Origin: Asaia prunellae JCM 25354
GTDB taxonomy: Bacteria > Pseudomonadota > Alphaproteobacteria > Acetobacterales > Acetobacteraceae
NCBI RefSeq assembly: GCF_000613885.1
Contig: NZ_BAJV01000009.1
Span: 114,088-178,087 of the forward strand
DNA length: 64,000 bases
Reading direction: 5' to 3'
Positions 1 to 9,316 of this stretch are shown piece after piece. Under the pieces are notes generated by a model that was given only the letters and a program-made list of their open reading frames with translations, ran no database searches and had not been told where the DNA came from. Position numbers and translations under genes: made by a program. How positions within the stretch are numbered: position 1 is the first letter of the stretch; the number at the start of each line of letters is the position of its first letter.

Positions 1-429
1 ACGGTAATCAATGGGCTGAAACAGGCATCCATCGATTCGCATCAGACGCGTATCCTGGGTCCGGCGTTATGGAACGCCTTCGCAGCGAAGCTGGGCGCAC
101 TGCAGGGCGCCTGGTTCGCTGCACCGGATCCGATAGCACGCACGGACTTTGTTCAGCGTTATCGTAGCCGTTACGGTTATGCGCCTTCCGTGCTCGCAAA
201 TGTCGCGTATGACACGGCAACAATGGCCGCTGTGCTGAGCCAGCAGCCTGACGGTTTCTCGCAGAAATCTCTGCTCCGGCCGGACGGCTTTGCCGGGTCT
301 GATGGTACCTTTGTACTCCAGCCCAACGGAAGCGTTGCGCGTGGACTGGCAGTATTCGAAATCCTGCCCGGAGGCGGCGTGAAAATGGCCTCCGCAGCCC
401 CACGGAGACTGGCACGGGCAACACCATAA
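1..429 (+). CDS. Periplasmic ligand-binding-type protein, C-terminal part (penicillin-binding protein activator-like)
   Basis: The reading frame is open from the first base of the window, so the N-terminus lies outside. The 142 visible residues look like the last lobe of a type 1 periplasmic binding fold as found in LpoA/YraM-type proteins and Leu/Ile/Val-binding proteins. They show an ALQGAWFAAPD stretch, an FVQRYRSRYGYAPSVLANVAYDT segment (the usual region where these proteins describe a second candidate ligand) and a GFAGSDGTFVLQPNGSVARGL segment typical of their C-terminal strand. In Acetobacteraceae and other alphaproteobacteria such proteins are annotated as penicillin-binding protein activators, expected in the periplasm or as lipoproteins. 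The ligand cannot be told from this fragment. A hairpin follows the stop. Confidence 0.7.
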   Translation, partial: TVINGLKQASIDSHQTRILGPALWNAFAAKLGALQGAWFAAPDPIARTDFVQRYRSRYGYAPSVLANVAYDTATMAAVLSQQPDGFSQKSLLRPDGFAGSDGTFVLQPNGSVARGLAVFEILPGGGVKMASAAPRRLARATP

Positions 430-450
430 AAGGTAGCCCGGGAGTTCTTG

Positions 451-485
451 CCCTGATCGCCCCTGATAAGGGGAGGGCGATCGGG
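451..485. terminator. Hairpin between convergent genes
   Basis: An inverted repeat of 11 bp (CCTGATCGCCC paired with GGGCGATCGGG, one wobble) encloses a short loop between the plus-strand binding-protein gene and the minus-strand gene that follows. There is no T tract, so it is a terminator-like structure rather than a textbook intrinsic terminator. Confidence 0.45.
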
Positions 486-498
486 ATGGCAGGAGTAT

Positions 499-861
499 TC
501 AGGCCGCTGCGATGGATTTCAGTGGCAGGACCGGACGTACCGTGTGCAGGGCGCGTTCAAGGCTGGCATAGACGCCTAGCTCATGTTCCCGAATATGATC
601 GATCAGCACCCAGCGCATGCCCCGTGGCTTGATCATATAGGCTGGGTCGGCATTTTCCCGTACCCAGATAAGGATATGGGTCACCGTGTCGTCGCGTCCT
701 TCGGTCTCAATGTCCGCGTCGCAAAGTCCCATGGCCAGACCGGCCTGCAACCATTGCGAGAGATACTCGCGATGGCGGGGAAGCACGTTGAAGCGCAGTG
801 GAATCACATTGCTGAGAGGTGCTGGAGTTTCGTTCTTGGGAAACGGCAGCGTCTGGGCCAT
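499..861 (-). CDS. Unrecognised small soluble protein, 120 aa
   Basis: I do not recognise the family. I chose the ATG at 861 because GAGGA lies 8 bases upstream; an in-frame ATG at 876 and a TTG at 906 are alternatives. The protein is Pro-rich over the first 25 residues, then has a compact region with RHREYLSQWLQAGLAMGLC, an acidic stretch (DADIETEGRDD) and a WV..NADPAYMIKPRGMRWVLIDHIRE segment. No signal peptide, membrane segment or metal motif is visible, so a cytoplasmic protein is expected. It stands alone between two convergent or distant genes. Base composition matches its neighbours, so there is no sign of transfer. It is probably a lineage-restricted conserved hypothetical. Confidence 0.6.
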   Translation of the reverse strand: MAQTLPFPKNETPAPLSNVIPLRFNVLPRHREYLSQWLQAGLAMGLCDADIETEGRDDTVTHILIWVRENADPAYMIKPRGMRWVLIDHIREHELGVYASLERALHTVRPVLPLKSIAAA

Positions 862-1047
862 ACGTTGCGTCCTCATTTCTGGTGCAACTCTGAGGCTAGA
901 CGGCAAAACCCGACGGTCTCAACGTATAATTGAATGCAGCGCACATTTTTTGTCATGAAGAATGGGCAGTGTTGCAAAAAAGCAATGGTTCGGATCGCCG
1001 GCGCGTAAATTTTCTTTTCGAAACCAATGCGGGTCTTTATTGCAGGA

Positions 1048-1971
1048 CTATATCTTTCTCTTTTTATAGAATTCTTTGGGCCATCTTCGGTGCAGCCATA
1101 ACCAGCACCCAGGTATTTCCCTGATCCAGCTTTCTATTTGATCGTTGAGTTTCTGTGTCAGGTGGTAAATTTCATCCTGTCTTCCGGCTGTCTGGTCAGG
1201 TATCAGTACCGGCCCCACCTCCAGATGCAGTCTGGCTGGACCCAGGCGGATGATTCGCCCCGTTACAATCGGACAGTCATATTTGACCGCAAAGCTTGCT
1301 GCTGCCGAAGCCGTCATGGCAGGCAGACCGAAAAAACGGCTTCTGATGCCGTCATTCATTTTCTGATCGCCCAGAATGCCCAGATGATGTCCCTGTGAGA
1401 GGTGGCGCAGGGCAAGGCGGGCGCCTTTTGCTCCTTTGGCAAACATGGGTACATCACACCCCATCGCTTTTGATCGAAGTCTGATGATCAGCCTGTCGAT
1501 CAGCGTGTTGCCTGCAGCACGATAAAAGGAGGCAAAAGCCAGACCGTGACGCGCAACCAGCGGCGGAAGCATTTCCCAGTTACCGATGTGGCCGGAAAAG
1601 AAAATAACTGGTCGTTTTTCTTCAGCCAGTTTTGCAAGAACAGAAGCATTTTCGATACTCCAGCCTGGTCCTGATGAGGTGTCCTGTTTCAGGGAGGCCA
1701 GATGAGGAAATTCGGCCACGGTCCGGCCAAGATTGTCCCATACCTCAACAATGATCCGAGCACGTTCAGCTGGTGTCTTCAGGGGAAATGCAAGGGCAAG
1801 GTTGGCATCTGCCACATGTGAGACAGGCAGGAGCGGTCCTATCCTGCGGGCAACCCAGCCACCGAGGTCGGACGCTGTATCCGGTTTCAGAAGGGATAAT
1901 CCGGCCAGAAGAGCGCGGGCCAGAAGATATTCGGCGTAATTCAGCAAGGAAACTTTGGATCTGTCGCTCAT
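1048..1971 (-). CDS. lpxL: Lipid A biosynthesis acyltransferase (LpxL/HtrB family)
   Basis: Membrane-associated acyltransferase that adds a secondary acyl chain to Kdo-lipid A precursors, using acyl-ACP. At 307 aa it matches the family. The catalytic HX4E motif is visible near residue 127 (GHIGNWE), followed downstream by the conserved GDQKMNDGIRSRFFG region that acts as the second family block. The N-terminus has a hydrophobic helix (LARALLAGLSLL). The gene starts 9 bases after the end of lpxK and is the last gene of the lipid A/Kdo block on this strand, so it is probably co-transcribed with it. Whether it transfers laurate, myristate or another chain cannot be decided from sequence. The LpxL versus LpxM assignment is by general similarity. 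Confidence 0.85.
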   Translation of the reverse strand: MSDRSKVSLLNYAEYLLARALLAGLSLLKPDTASDLGGWVARRIGPLLPVSHVADANLALAFPLKTPAERARIIVEVWDNLGRTVAEFPHLASLKQDTSSGPGWSIENASVLAKLAEEKRPVIFFSGHIGNWEMLPPLVARHGLAFASFYRAAGNTLIDRLIIRLRSKAMGCDVPMFAKGAKGARLALRHLSQGHHLGILGDQKMNDGIRSRFFGLPAMTASAAASFAVKYDCPIVTGRIIRLGPARLHLEVGPVLIPDQTAGRQDEIYHLTQKLNDQIESWIREIPGCWLWLHRRWPKEFYKKRKI

Positions 1972-1980
1972 GACGCGGCT

Positions 1981-2971
1981 CTACACATTCGTCAGAAGCA
2001 GGTCCAGCAACAGTTCAGGAGCATCGGGATCAGACCAGAGAAGCTCGACATCGATGACAATGACATCCCTGCGCAACCAGTCCGGCAGTTTCACCCAATC
2101 TTTCCGGGTTGTTACCAGAACAGTGCCAGCCTGTCGGGAAAGGACAGAAAGACGACGCAGTCTCGCTCAGTATAGTCATGATGATCGTCGAAAGCGATCC
2201 TGCGTATAGGGGGGGCTCCGGCTTCTGCCAGCATGTCGAAGAACTTGGCAGGCCGTCCGATCCCTGCAAAGGCTATGATCTGCTTTCCCTGAAGCCGTCT
2301 GATTGCGGCTGAGGGAATCAGTTTCGCGGAGAGGTAAGGCAGTTCAGGTGCAGAAGCGTTACGACCTGCGTATCGTCGCGTCCTATAAGAATCACGGCAT
2401 CGACCCGGCTCAAACCTCTGGTCGGCGATTCCCGAAGGGGGCCAGCAGGTAGTGTCTGGCCGTTACCCAGGCCAATTCCGCCATCCATTGTCACCAGTCT
2501 GAAGGTCTGTTTCAGGGTCGGGTTTTGCAGGCCATCATCCATGACCAGGCAGGTTGCGCCTGAATCGACAGCGCATTGAGCGGTTTTACTACGATCGGCA
2601 CCGATCCAGACAGGAAATTCCTGTGCCAGCATGAAAGGCTCGTCTCCGACGTCGCGAGCGGTATGAATGGCGGTATCAACGCGCAACGGGCCATCGAGTC
2701 TTCCGCCATAGCCTCTGCTTAATATATGGGGATGCTCTCCCCGGTTCGCCAGGCGCTGCGCCAGATCGCGTACCAGTATGGTCTTGCCGGTGCCTCCGAC
2801 GCTCAGATTGCCGCAGCATAGAACCGGCAAGGGAGAAATGACGGGCGTCGTACGAAAGGCGCGCAGACGGATTATGGCACCTACCAACCAGGAAAGGGGC
2901 AGAAGTGCCTTTGCCTGCCAGTTCGGCTTCTTGTCTTGCCAGAAACGGGGCGGCCCAAATTTCAGGTGCAC
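1981..2971 (-). CDS. lpxK: Tetraacyldisaccharide 4'-kinase LpxK (two apparent frameshifts)
   Basis: Inner-membrane kinase that phosphorylates the 4' position of the lipid A disaccharide. The N-terminus has a membrane helix (LLPLSWLVGAIIRLRAF), then the P-loop GNLSVGGTGKT near residue 60, the SRGYGG motif and VMDDGLQNP. The visible frame stops early near 2318. Adding one base near 2342 (CTGAACTGCC to CTGAACCTGCC) restores LPYLSAKLIPSAAIRR and the AFAGIGRPAKFF motif, and one more base near 2121 restores LVTTRKDWVKLP and the true end. The repaired protein is 330 aa, the normal family length. Lipid A synthesis is essential in most such bacteria, so sequencing error is more likely than decay. The start overlaps the end of the upstream waaA fusion by 10 bases. 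Confidence 0.85.
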
Positions 2972-4920
2972 AGCGTAGCGATCCGATCAAGGAGGGCCGA
3001 AGGTATAGCGCTCTGCGGCGCAATTCTTGCGTGGGCTTCTTCTGCTCTGACCTTCCAGGCCATCGGGTCACCTATCACTGTTTCGATCCACCCGGCCAGT
3101 TCCTCCTCTCCCGTTATAGTCGTTACGAGGCCATGAAGTTGCCGGAAAGCCTGACGGAAATTGTCGTGATGAGGTCCGGTGGCCAGGATGACATCGAGTC
3201 GGACCGGCTCGAACGGATTATGACCACCGCCAGGCGCGCGAAGCGAATTACCGATCAGTGCGCAGGTGCATAACCGATAGAACAATCCCAGCTCACCAAG
3301 TGTATCAGCAATCCAGAGCGTGTCTGCATCTTCTGGTATCTGACCGAGTGCCCGTCTTGGTGCCGGTGAAGCAGCAAGAGCGGCGATCTGGGCGCCGCGT
3401 ATCGGGTGTCTGGGGACAATGATAGTGAGCAGGTCCGGAATTTTCCGACGGGCAAGGGCTGTCGCACCGAGAATGATTTCTTCCTCATCTTCATGAGTTG
3501 AGGCGGCAAGAAAGACAGGTCTGTTTCCTAGATGGGCTATCAGATTATCGAGTTCTGACTGATTGACCGGGGGCGCAGGAGCATTCTGTTTCAGATCGCC
3601 AAAACATCTGACGTCGCGCACGCCGAGCGCAGTGAAATGGCTGGCATCCTCCTCGCCACGGGCTGCGACAAAATCCAGTCGCTGGAAAAGAGGCGAGGTG
3701 AACCGTTTCATTTTCTGCCAGCGTTGCCACGAGCGTCTGGACAGACGTCCATTCAGGATACCCACGGGAATGGCCCGCCTCGTACAGGCAAGTATAAGGC
3801 CGGGCCAGAGTTCACTATCGGTCAGAAGCAACGCTGAAGGACGCCAGTGATCGAGAAAGCGTTTTGTCCAGAGAGGGACATCATAGGGAATAAACTGATG
3901 ACTCAGGCGGTCTGCCAGAGTGCCTGACTGATCACGATAGGCAGCCATGATATCGGCACCACTGACAGTCGCGGAAGTGATCAGAAAATGATGTCCGGGA
4001 TGGCGTTCGGCCAGAACCGGGATAAGAGGCAGGATCGAGTGCGTTTCGCCCACGCTGGCGGCGTGAAGCCATAGTATGGGGGCCTCAGGCCGAATGACTC
4101 GGGTACGTCCGCGTCGCTCGGGAAGACGATCCAGACGCTCCTTGCCACGTCGGAGGCGAATGAGCATCATGGCTCGCAACAGGGGTACAAGCGCAATGCC
4201 CATTATCATCCATAGACGATCGGCCAGACCTGCGCGCCCCAGGGAGAGGCAGGTTTCAGCGCGGGCAGAGAGTGTTTTCAGCCTCGCAGCAATGTCTTCT
4301 GCCAGCATCGGGGAATAGCAGCGCGCGCCGTAGAGCAGGTAGCCCCTGCCGAAGGGAAGTGGAACACGTAACCGGTCCCAGCTTGGCAGGGTGAACCCCG
4401 TGCAGGCGGCTCCGATCGGCACCAGCGGTTTGCCGGTCAGCCGCATCAGGGCTTCGATACCCGGTTGGACAGTCTCGGCCGGACCTCTCGGGCCGTCGGG
4501 CGTGATCATGAAGATCGCGCCGTTATTCAGTACAGTGCAGGCCTCGCGCAGAGCCCGGCTGCCGCCCTTGTTCTTGCCGTTGCGGTCACTTGACCCCTCG
4601 ATACTGGCAATGTTCCATGGGGCGATGAGATCGCTGATAAAGCGACCATCACGGTTGCGGCTGATCATTACCGTTATGTCGAGATCCGGCTTGATACGAT
4701 GTGCCCAGCGGCACATTGCGGGCAACATCAGAAGGGTGCGATGCCATGCCGCGGTGATACAGCCATCTTCTGTACGGTCGTCATTCTGCAGAAGGGCTGG
4801 GTAGGATTCGGGCGATCCCGTGATTGTCCAGCGCGTGGTGCGTATGGTCAGATCGACATAGGCACGCGCAAGAGCAAGAAGGGACCGGCTTGCTGCGTGC
4901 TTGAGGTTCAGGCGGCTCAT
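2962..4920 (-). CDS. waaA: DUF374 lysophospholipid acyltransferase-like domain fused to Kdo transferase WaaA
   Basis: One uninterrupted frame encodes two proteins that are usually separate. Residues 1 to about 215 match the DUF374 acyltransferase-like family (TTRW near residue 30, AWHRTLLMLP, SRNRDGRFI, TPDGPRGP). From about residue 225 comes a full 3-deoxy-D-manno-octulosonic acid transferase: membrane anchor (WMIMGIALVPLLRAMMLIRLRRG), WLHAASVGE with the catalytic Glu, DSELWPG, NGRLS, and the C-terminal GGHNPFEP motif. WaaA adds Kdo from CMP-Kdo to lipid IVA at the inner membrane. I chose the ATG at 4920, which gives a normal DUF374 N-terminus; the frame extends to an ATG at 4962. The fusion could be real or be caused by an indel at the junction near 4230, given the error pattern elsewhere. 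It overlaps lpxK by 10 bases. Confidence 0.8.
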   Translation of the reverse strand: MSRLNLKHAASRSLLALARAYVDLTIRTTRWTITGSPESYPALLQNDDRTEDGCITAAWHRTLLMLPAMCRWAHRIKPDLDITVMISRNRDGRFISDLIAPWNIASIEGSSDRNGKNKGGSRALREACTVLNNGAIFMITPDGPRGPAETVQPGIEALMRLTGKPLVPIGAACTGFTLPSWDRLRVPLPFGRGYLLYGARCYSPMLAEDIAARLKTLSARAETCLSLGRAGLADRLWMIMGIALVPLLRAMMLIRLRRGKERLDRLPERRGRTRVIRPEAPILWLHAASVGETHSILPLIPVLAERHPGHHFLITSATVSGADIMAAYRDQSGTLADRLSHQFIPYDVPLWTKRFLDHWRPSALLLTDSELWPGLILACTRRAIPVGILNGRLSRRSWQRWQKMKRFTSPLFQRLDFVAARGEEDASHFTALGVRDVRCFGDLKQNAPAPPVNQSELDNLIAHLGNRPVFLAASTHEDEEEIILGATALARRKIPDLLTIIVPRHPIRGAQIAALAASPAPRRALGQIPEDADTLWIADTLGELGLFYRLCTCALIGNSLRAPGGGHNPFEPVRLDVILATGPHHDNFRQAFRQLHGLVTTITGEEELAGWIETVIGDPMAWKVRAEEAHARIAPQSAIPSALLDRIATLCT

Positions 4921-4986
4921 GCGGCGTATAGAAGGAAAACACCCATACAGCGCCGGTAGCATGTCCGGCGTTGCATGGCAAAAGAC

Positions 4987-5873
4987 TCAACGGCTCATGA
5001 GCACGGTGATCCCTGCAGTTTCAAGGACATGACGTGTGGCCCCCCCGAGAATCATCTGACGCAGGCGCGAATGTGAATAGGCGCCCATCGTGAGCATATC
5101 GGCACCAAAATCGGCACAGGCAGCCAGAATGCCAGCCCCGACATCGCGTTCGATGCTCTTGAAGGCCCGGATTTCCGCATTGATGCCATGCAGTTTCAGA
5201 TAGTCCTGTACCGTATCCGCCTCCGGACCGCGACGATGATAGTCAACGCTGGTCAGAATTTGCACGGCCTGCGCCTGTCTGGCGTAAGGTATGGCACCGC
5301 GCAGAGCTGAGGCAGCCTCGGCGGTCCCGTTCCAGGCAATACAGAGACGTGTACCAGAGGTCACGGGCGGACTGGGGGGAGCAATGACCAACGGGCACCC
5401 ACTGTCATACAGCACTGCGTGAAGCACCTCGGAAGCACGGGCGTTATCATTGGGGCCAAGATGAGGCATCAGGGTGATGTCGGATAGTCGGGCACGCCAG
5501 GTTACGGCCTCATGTTCCGATCCTGTCAGGAATTCGAGCGAAGCGCTCAGACGGGATTCGGTGAGAGGGTCGTTTCTAGAAAACCGTGCTTGGGCTCGAT
5601 ATCATTTTCCTTGATAAAAGCATCGAATTTCAGGCGTACCTGCAGCATACGCCGATGGGCTTCATGCTCGGCGGCTTCCATCATTTCATTGATCATCGAA
5701 CTGGACAGACCTTCGCCGGTCAGAGCTGCCATTTCGTTGGGATCATCTCCGACAAGCACAGCCGAGAGATGGGCATTGAAGGCACGGGCATGGATAAGTC
5801 CCACACGCAGAACGGCATCGATATTGCCCGCGCCGTTGAGCGGAACAAGGATGTTTCGGACGTCGTTGGCCAT
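4987..5873 (-). CDS. Tandem universal stress protein (one apparent frameshift)
   Basis: Two UspA-like domains in one protein of about 295 aa. The first begins MANDVRNILVPLNG and the second contains RLCIAWNGTAEAASALRGA and ends with TMGAYSHSRLRQMILGGATRHVLE, the typical C-terminal nucleotide-binding block of the family. The two halves sit in different frames. One added base near 5565, in the codons for LETT, joins them through LTESRLSASLEFLTGSEHEAV, a good match to the inter-domain linker seen in such proteins. The ATG at 5873 is preferred over the ATG at 5966, which would overlap pdxH. The role is general stress adaptation in the cytoplasm; the ligand is unknown. Confidence 0.8.
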
Positions 5874-5938
5874 GAGGTTTCTCGCTATATCGTCGGTAAG
5901 AATACAAATCCGGGTCCGATTACGAACCGGGAGAAAAG

Positions 5939-6550
5939 TCAGGGATAAAGGCGGGTCACGGCCCAATCGTTTTCCTGTCGTGTCCAGGTTGCACGATCAT
6001 GCATGCGATAGGGGCGGTCCTGCCAGAACTCGATCTGCCGGGGAACAAGCCTGAACCCGGACCAGTTCTCCGGTCGCTCGGGTTCCTTGCCTTCGAATTG
6101 TCTGGTGACCTGATTGATGCGCTCCTCGAATGTGGCGCGATCGGGCAGGGGGCGCGACTGGTCCGAGGCAATGGCACCGATACGCGAATTGCGACTGCGG
6201 CTTGCGAAATAGCGATCAGCTTCTTCTGCACTGACCGGCTCGACCTGCCCTTCAATACGGATCTGTCTGCGCAGGGATTTCCAGTGAAACAGGAGCGCGG
6301 CATGGGGATTGGCCTGGAGCTCACCCCCCTTGCGACTTTCAAGATTGGTATAGAACACGAATCCGGTCTCATCCGCACCCTTGAGAAGGATCATCCTGAC
6401 AGAGGGCACGCCGCCGGGGGTTGCCGTAGCGATAGCCATGGCATTCGGATCGTTTGGCTCGCTGGCTTCGGCTTCTTTCATCCATTCTGCGAAGAGGAGG
6501 AAAGGATCGGCGTCGAGCGGTATGAGCGGTAAGCTGCTATCGGCGGGCAT
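5939..6550 (-). CDS. pdxH: Pyridoxamine 5'-phosphate oxidase
   Basis: FMN enzyme that oxidises pyridoxine or pyridoxamine 5'-phosphate to pyridoxal 5'-phosphate, the last step of vitamin B6 synthesis and salvage. It is 203 aa, close to the usual 200-220. Family blocks are visible: VRMILLKGADETGFVFYTN (FMN binding), FHWKSLRRQIRIEG, SRIGAIASDQS, WSGFRLVPRQIEFWQDR and the C-terminal RLYP that ends most PdxH proteins. It lies upstream of the universal stress protein on the same strand with a 65-base gap, and is divergent from fabI, with about 140 bases between the two starts. Confidence 0.93.
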   Translation of the reverse strand: MPADSSLPLIPLDADPFLLFAEWMKEAEASEPNDPNAMAIATATPGGVPSVRMILLKGADETGFVFYTNLESRKGGELQANPHAALLFHWKSLRRQIRIEGQVEPVSAEEADRYFASRSRNSRIGAIASDQSRPLPDRATFEERINQVTRQFEGKEPERPENWSGFRLVPRQIEFWQDRPYRMHDRATWTRQENDWAVTRLYP

Positions 6551-6691
6551 GGCAGGGAGCCTTCTGTTTGAAGTCGATCAGTCTTCGTCGCCTCTCTAAC
6601 GTGTCGCGTGCAGACTTGTTTGCGCAGCGGGCATGTGCGACGTAACAGATCATTATTATTTCTTTTTCTGACATTAACCGGGATCTGCCTC

Positions 6692-7534
6692 ATGTCCACC
6701 GCTTCGTTCGATCTCCCCACCGGGACGCTGATGACGGGCAAGCGCGGCCTTGTGATGGGCGTCGCCAATGACCGCTCCATCGCCTGGGCCATCGCTTCAG
6801 CCTGCGCCGCTCAGGGGGCGGAGCTTGCCTTTACCTATCAGGGCGAGGCACTGGGCAAGCGCGTGAAGCCTCTGGCAGAAAGCGTCGGTGCGTCTCTGGT
6901 TATCCCTTGCGATGTCGGTGATGACGCCGATATCGACCGTGCTTTCGATGAGATCGAAAAGGCATGGGGCAAGATCGACTTTGTTGTTCATGCCATTGGC
7001 TGGGCTGACAAGCAGTTCCTTCGTGGGCGCTATGTCGATACGCCACGTGATGCCTTTCTCAAAGCCATGGATATTTCCTGTTTCTCGTTTACGGCTGTAG
7101 CGCGTCGCGCAGCAGCCATCATGAATGAGGGTGGATCACTGCTGACTCTCTCCTATCTGGGAGCAGAGCGCGTTATGCCTCATTACAATGTAATGGGGGT
7201 GGCCAAGGCGGCCCTTGAGGCATCGGTCCGGTACATGGCTGCGGATCTCGGCAGGGATAATATCCGGGTCAATGCAATCTCGGCGGGGCCCATCATGACG
7301 CTGGCAGCGAATGGCATTGGCGATTTCCGCTATATTCTGCGCTGGAACCAGCTCAATGCGCCGATGGAGCGGAATGTATCGCTCAAGGATGTTGGCGGCG
7401 CCGGGCTGTATTTTCTTTCCGAACTTTCGTCCGGAACGACCGGAGAAATCCATCATGTTGACTGCGGCTATCATGTTGTGGGCATGAAGAATCCGTCTGC
7501 TCCCGATATCGCCGTCGTTTCATCAGAAGGCTGA
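6692..7534 (+). CDS. fabI: Enoyl-[acyl-carrier-protein] reductase (NADH), FabI
   Basis: Short-chain dehydrogenase that reduces trans-2-enoyl-ACP in the last step of each fatty acid elongation cycle. The frame is open from 6608, but the ATG at 6692 gives the normal 280-aa length and a Thr/Leu-rich start leading into [17 protein letters not shown], the FabI form of the nucleotide-binding loop. The catalytic Y-x6-K is seen as [12 protein letters not shown] near residue 158, with VNAISAGPI after it. It is followed after one base by aroC, so the two are probably co-transcribed. The region before the ATG has no clear Shine-Dalgarno sequence. Confidence 0.95.
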   Translation: MSTASFDLPTGTLMTGKRGLVMGVANDRSIAWAIASACAAQGAELAFTYQGEALGKRVKPLAESVGASLVIPCDVGDDADIDRAFDEIEKAWGKIDFVVHAIGWADKQFLRGRYVDTPRDAFLKAMDISCFSFTAVARRAAAIMNEGGSLLTLSYLGAERVMPHYNVMGVAKAALEASVRYMAADLGRDNIRVNAISAGPIMTLAANGIGDFRYILRWNQLNAPMERNVSLKDVGGAGLYFLSELSSGTTGEIHHVDCGYHVVGMKNPSAPDIAVVSSEG

Positions 7535-7535
7535 G

Positions 7536-8636
7536 ATGTCGGATAACAGTTTTGGAACGCTTTTCCGGGTCACGACCTGGGGAGAGAGTCACGGTCCGGC
7601 CATTGGCTGCGTGATCGATGGTTGCCCACCAGGCATAACGCTTTCCGAAGCAGATATCCAACCCTGGCTCGATCGTCGGCGGCCGGGCCAATCCAGGTTT
7701 ACGACCCAGCGACAGGAAGCGGATCAGGTCCGCATCCTGTCAGGTGTTTTCGAGGGTAGGACGACAGGGACTCCCATTTCCCTGATGATCGAAAACACGG
7801 ACCAGCGCTCGAAGGATTATACCGATATCGCCCAGCGTTATCGGCCGGGTCACGCAGACGTCACGTATGATTTGAAATACGGTCATCGTGATTATCGTGG
7901 TGGTGGCCGCTCATCGGCACGCGAGACCGCTTGTCGGGTGGCAGCAGGCGGTGTGGCACGTCGGGCCATTACGGAGATTCTGGGTCAGGAAGCCAGTATT
8001 CGTGGCGCCCTGGTGCAGGTCGGTGGGCTTGCGATCGATCGTGCGCGCTGGGATTGGGATGAGGTGGCGAGAAATCCGCTTTTCTGTCCTGATCCTGTGA
8101 CGGCAATCGAGTGGGAGGCTTTGCTTGCGGCCATTCGCAAGGATGGTTCGTCTATCGGGGCTCTCGTTGAAGTTGTCGCTGAGAACTTCCCTGCCGGTCT
8201 GGGCGCGCCACTCTATGGCAAGCTTGATGCCGATCTGGCTGCAGGCCTGATGGGTATCAACGGTGTCAAAGCGGTTGAGATCGGAGAGGGTCTCGGCGTT
8301 GCCGCATTGCGTGGCGAAGATAATGCCGATCCCATGCGTATGCATGAAGGTGTTCTGCATTTTGAAAGCAATCGTGCTGGCGGCATTCTGGGCGGCATCT
8401 CGACAGGACAGCCCATCCTTGCCCGTTTTGCCATCAAGCCCACCAGCTCTATTCTTGTCCCGGTGCCATCAATCAATCGACAGGGTGAGAATATCGACGT
8501 TATTACCAAGGGGCGCCACGACCCCTGTATCGGAATACGTGCGGTTCCGGTTGCCGAAGCCATGATGGCCTGTATCCTGCTCGATCATCTTCTGCGCGAT
8601 CACGCCCAGAACAGCTGGCATCGTTACAACGATTGA
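7536..8636 (+). CDS. aroC: Chorismate synthase
   Basis: Converts 5-enolpyruvylshikimate 3-phosphate to chorismate, the branch point to aromatic amino acids, folates and quinones. At 366 aa it has the family length. Signature blocks are visible: the start [24 protein letters not shown], the [12 protein letters not shown] region, [27 protein letters not shown], and near the end [21 protein letters not shown] and substrate residues lie within these blocks. The start codon is one base after the fabI stop. A strong inverted repeat follows the stop. A chorismate mutase gene lies elsewhere in the window (19.3 kb). Confidence 0.97.
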   Translation: MSDNSFGTLFRVTTWGESHGPAIGCVIDGCPPGITLSEADIQPWLDRRRPGQSRFTTQRQEADQVRILSGVFEGRTTGTPISLMIENTDQRSKDYTDIAQRYRPGHADVTYDLKYGHRDYRGGGRSSARETACRVAAGGVARRAITEILGQEASIRGALVQVGGLAIDRARWDWDEVARNPLFCPDPVTAIEWEALLAAIRKDGSSIGALVEVVAENFPAGLGAPLYGKLDADLAAGLMGINGVKAVEIGEGLGVAALRGEDNADPMRMHEGVLHFESNRAGGILGGISTGQPILARFAIKPTSSILVPVPSINRQGENIDVITKGRHDPCIGIRAVPVAEAMMACILLDHLLRDHAQNSWHRYND

Positions 8637-8640
8637 GAGG

Positions 8641-8677
8641 CCCCCTTCATGGCAATCTGTAACTGCCATGAAGGGGG
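8641..8677. terminator. Perfect 14-bp hairpin between aroC and osmC
   Basis: CCCCCTTCATGGCA and its exact complement TGCCATGAAGGGGG flank a 9-base loop, directly between two convergent genes. There is no long T tract on either side, but position and symmetry suit a bidirectional terminator. Confidence 0.65.
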
Positions 8678-8686
8678 AGAGTTCTG

Positions 8687-9121
8687 TCAGGACAGGGTTG
8701 CCGACAGGGTAATCTCAGCTTTGAACAGCTGGGAGACCGGGCAGCCGTTCTTGGCTTTTGTGGCCAGCTCCTCAAATTTCGCCTGATCAGCACCCGGGAC
8801 GCTACCCTTGAGGTCGAGATGAATCTTTGAGATCTCGAATCCTGAGTCGGTCTTGTCGAGCGACACGGTTGCTGTCGTTTCGAGGGAAGTGGCGGTCAGG
8901 CCGGCTTCACCCAGGATCATCGAAAGGGCCATGGTAAAGCAGCCTGCATGAGCAGCGCCAATCAGCTCTTCGGGATTCGTGCCCGGCTTGTCTTCGAATC
9001 GCGTATTGAAGCCATAGGGCTGGCTCGACAAGGCGCCGCTCTGGGTTGAGATGCTGCCCTTGCCGTCTTTCAGGCCACCGCTCCACTGGGCACTGGCTGT
9101 TTTCTTGATTGTCATACGCAT
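8687..9121 (-). CDS. osmC: OsmC family peroxiredoxin
   Basis: Cytoplasmic thiol peroxidase of the OsmC/Ohr family that reduces organic hydroperoxides. The 144-aa protein has the N-terminal TIKKTASAQWSGGLKDGKG strand typical of OsmC proper, and both redox cysteines: one in AAHAGCF (near residue 60) and one in NGCPVS (near residue 126). The GTNPEELIGAAHAGC block is diagnostic. An ATG two codons downstream (9115) is an alternative start. It stands alone, convergent with aroC and divergent from nrdA, with a 290-base upstream region shared with the nrd promoter. I see no MarR-type regulator gene beside it, so OsmC is more likely than Ohr. Confidence 0.9.
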   Translation of the reverse strand: MRMTIKKTASAQWSGGLKDGKGSISTQSGALSSQPYGFNTRFEDKPGTNPEELIGAAHAGCFTMALSMILGEAGLTATSLETTATVSLDKTDSGFEISKIHLDLKGSVPGADQAKFEELATKAKNGCPVSQLFKAEITLSATLS

Positions 9122-9285
9122 TCTCCTGATGTTCCGGGCCCCTAGCGGACCTGCTGCCTAGCCAACGCGGCGTGCACCCAAAACGTTCACCGGAATGGTT
9201 GTGACTTCATTGTCACTCCCGTGCAGGGAGTAAACAAATCGCCTTCCAGGAACTCTATGTTCTTCAAGGGCTTCCTGTCCTGTCA

Positions 9286-9301
9286 ACACCATATGTAGTG
9301 C
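9286..9301 (+). promoter_or_regulatory. NrdR box 1 (candidate)
   Basis: The sequence ACACCATATGTAGTGC differs at two positions from the known NrdR box consensus (ACAC-W-ATAT-N-T-W-GTGT). It lies about 110 bases upstream of the nrdA start and exactly 31 bases from a second, weaker copy. Paired boxes an integral number of helical turns apart are the known arrangement for NrdR operators. Confidence 0.65.
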
Positions 9302-9316
9302 CGGGCGCTAAATTTA

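Noticed and set aside
2203..2225. Frameshift at the G7 run within lpxK (near 2219)
   Set aside because: The frame on either side of this run is already consistent with the LpxK family once the break near 2342 is repaired, so no correction is needed here.
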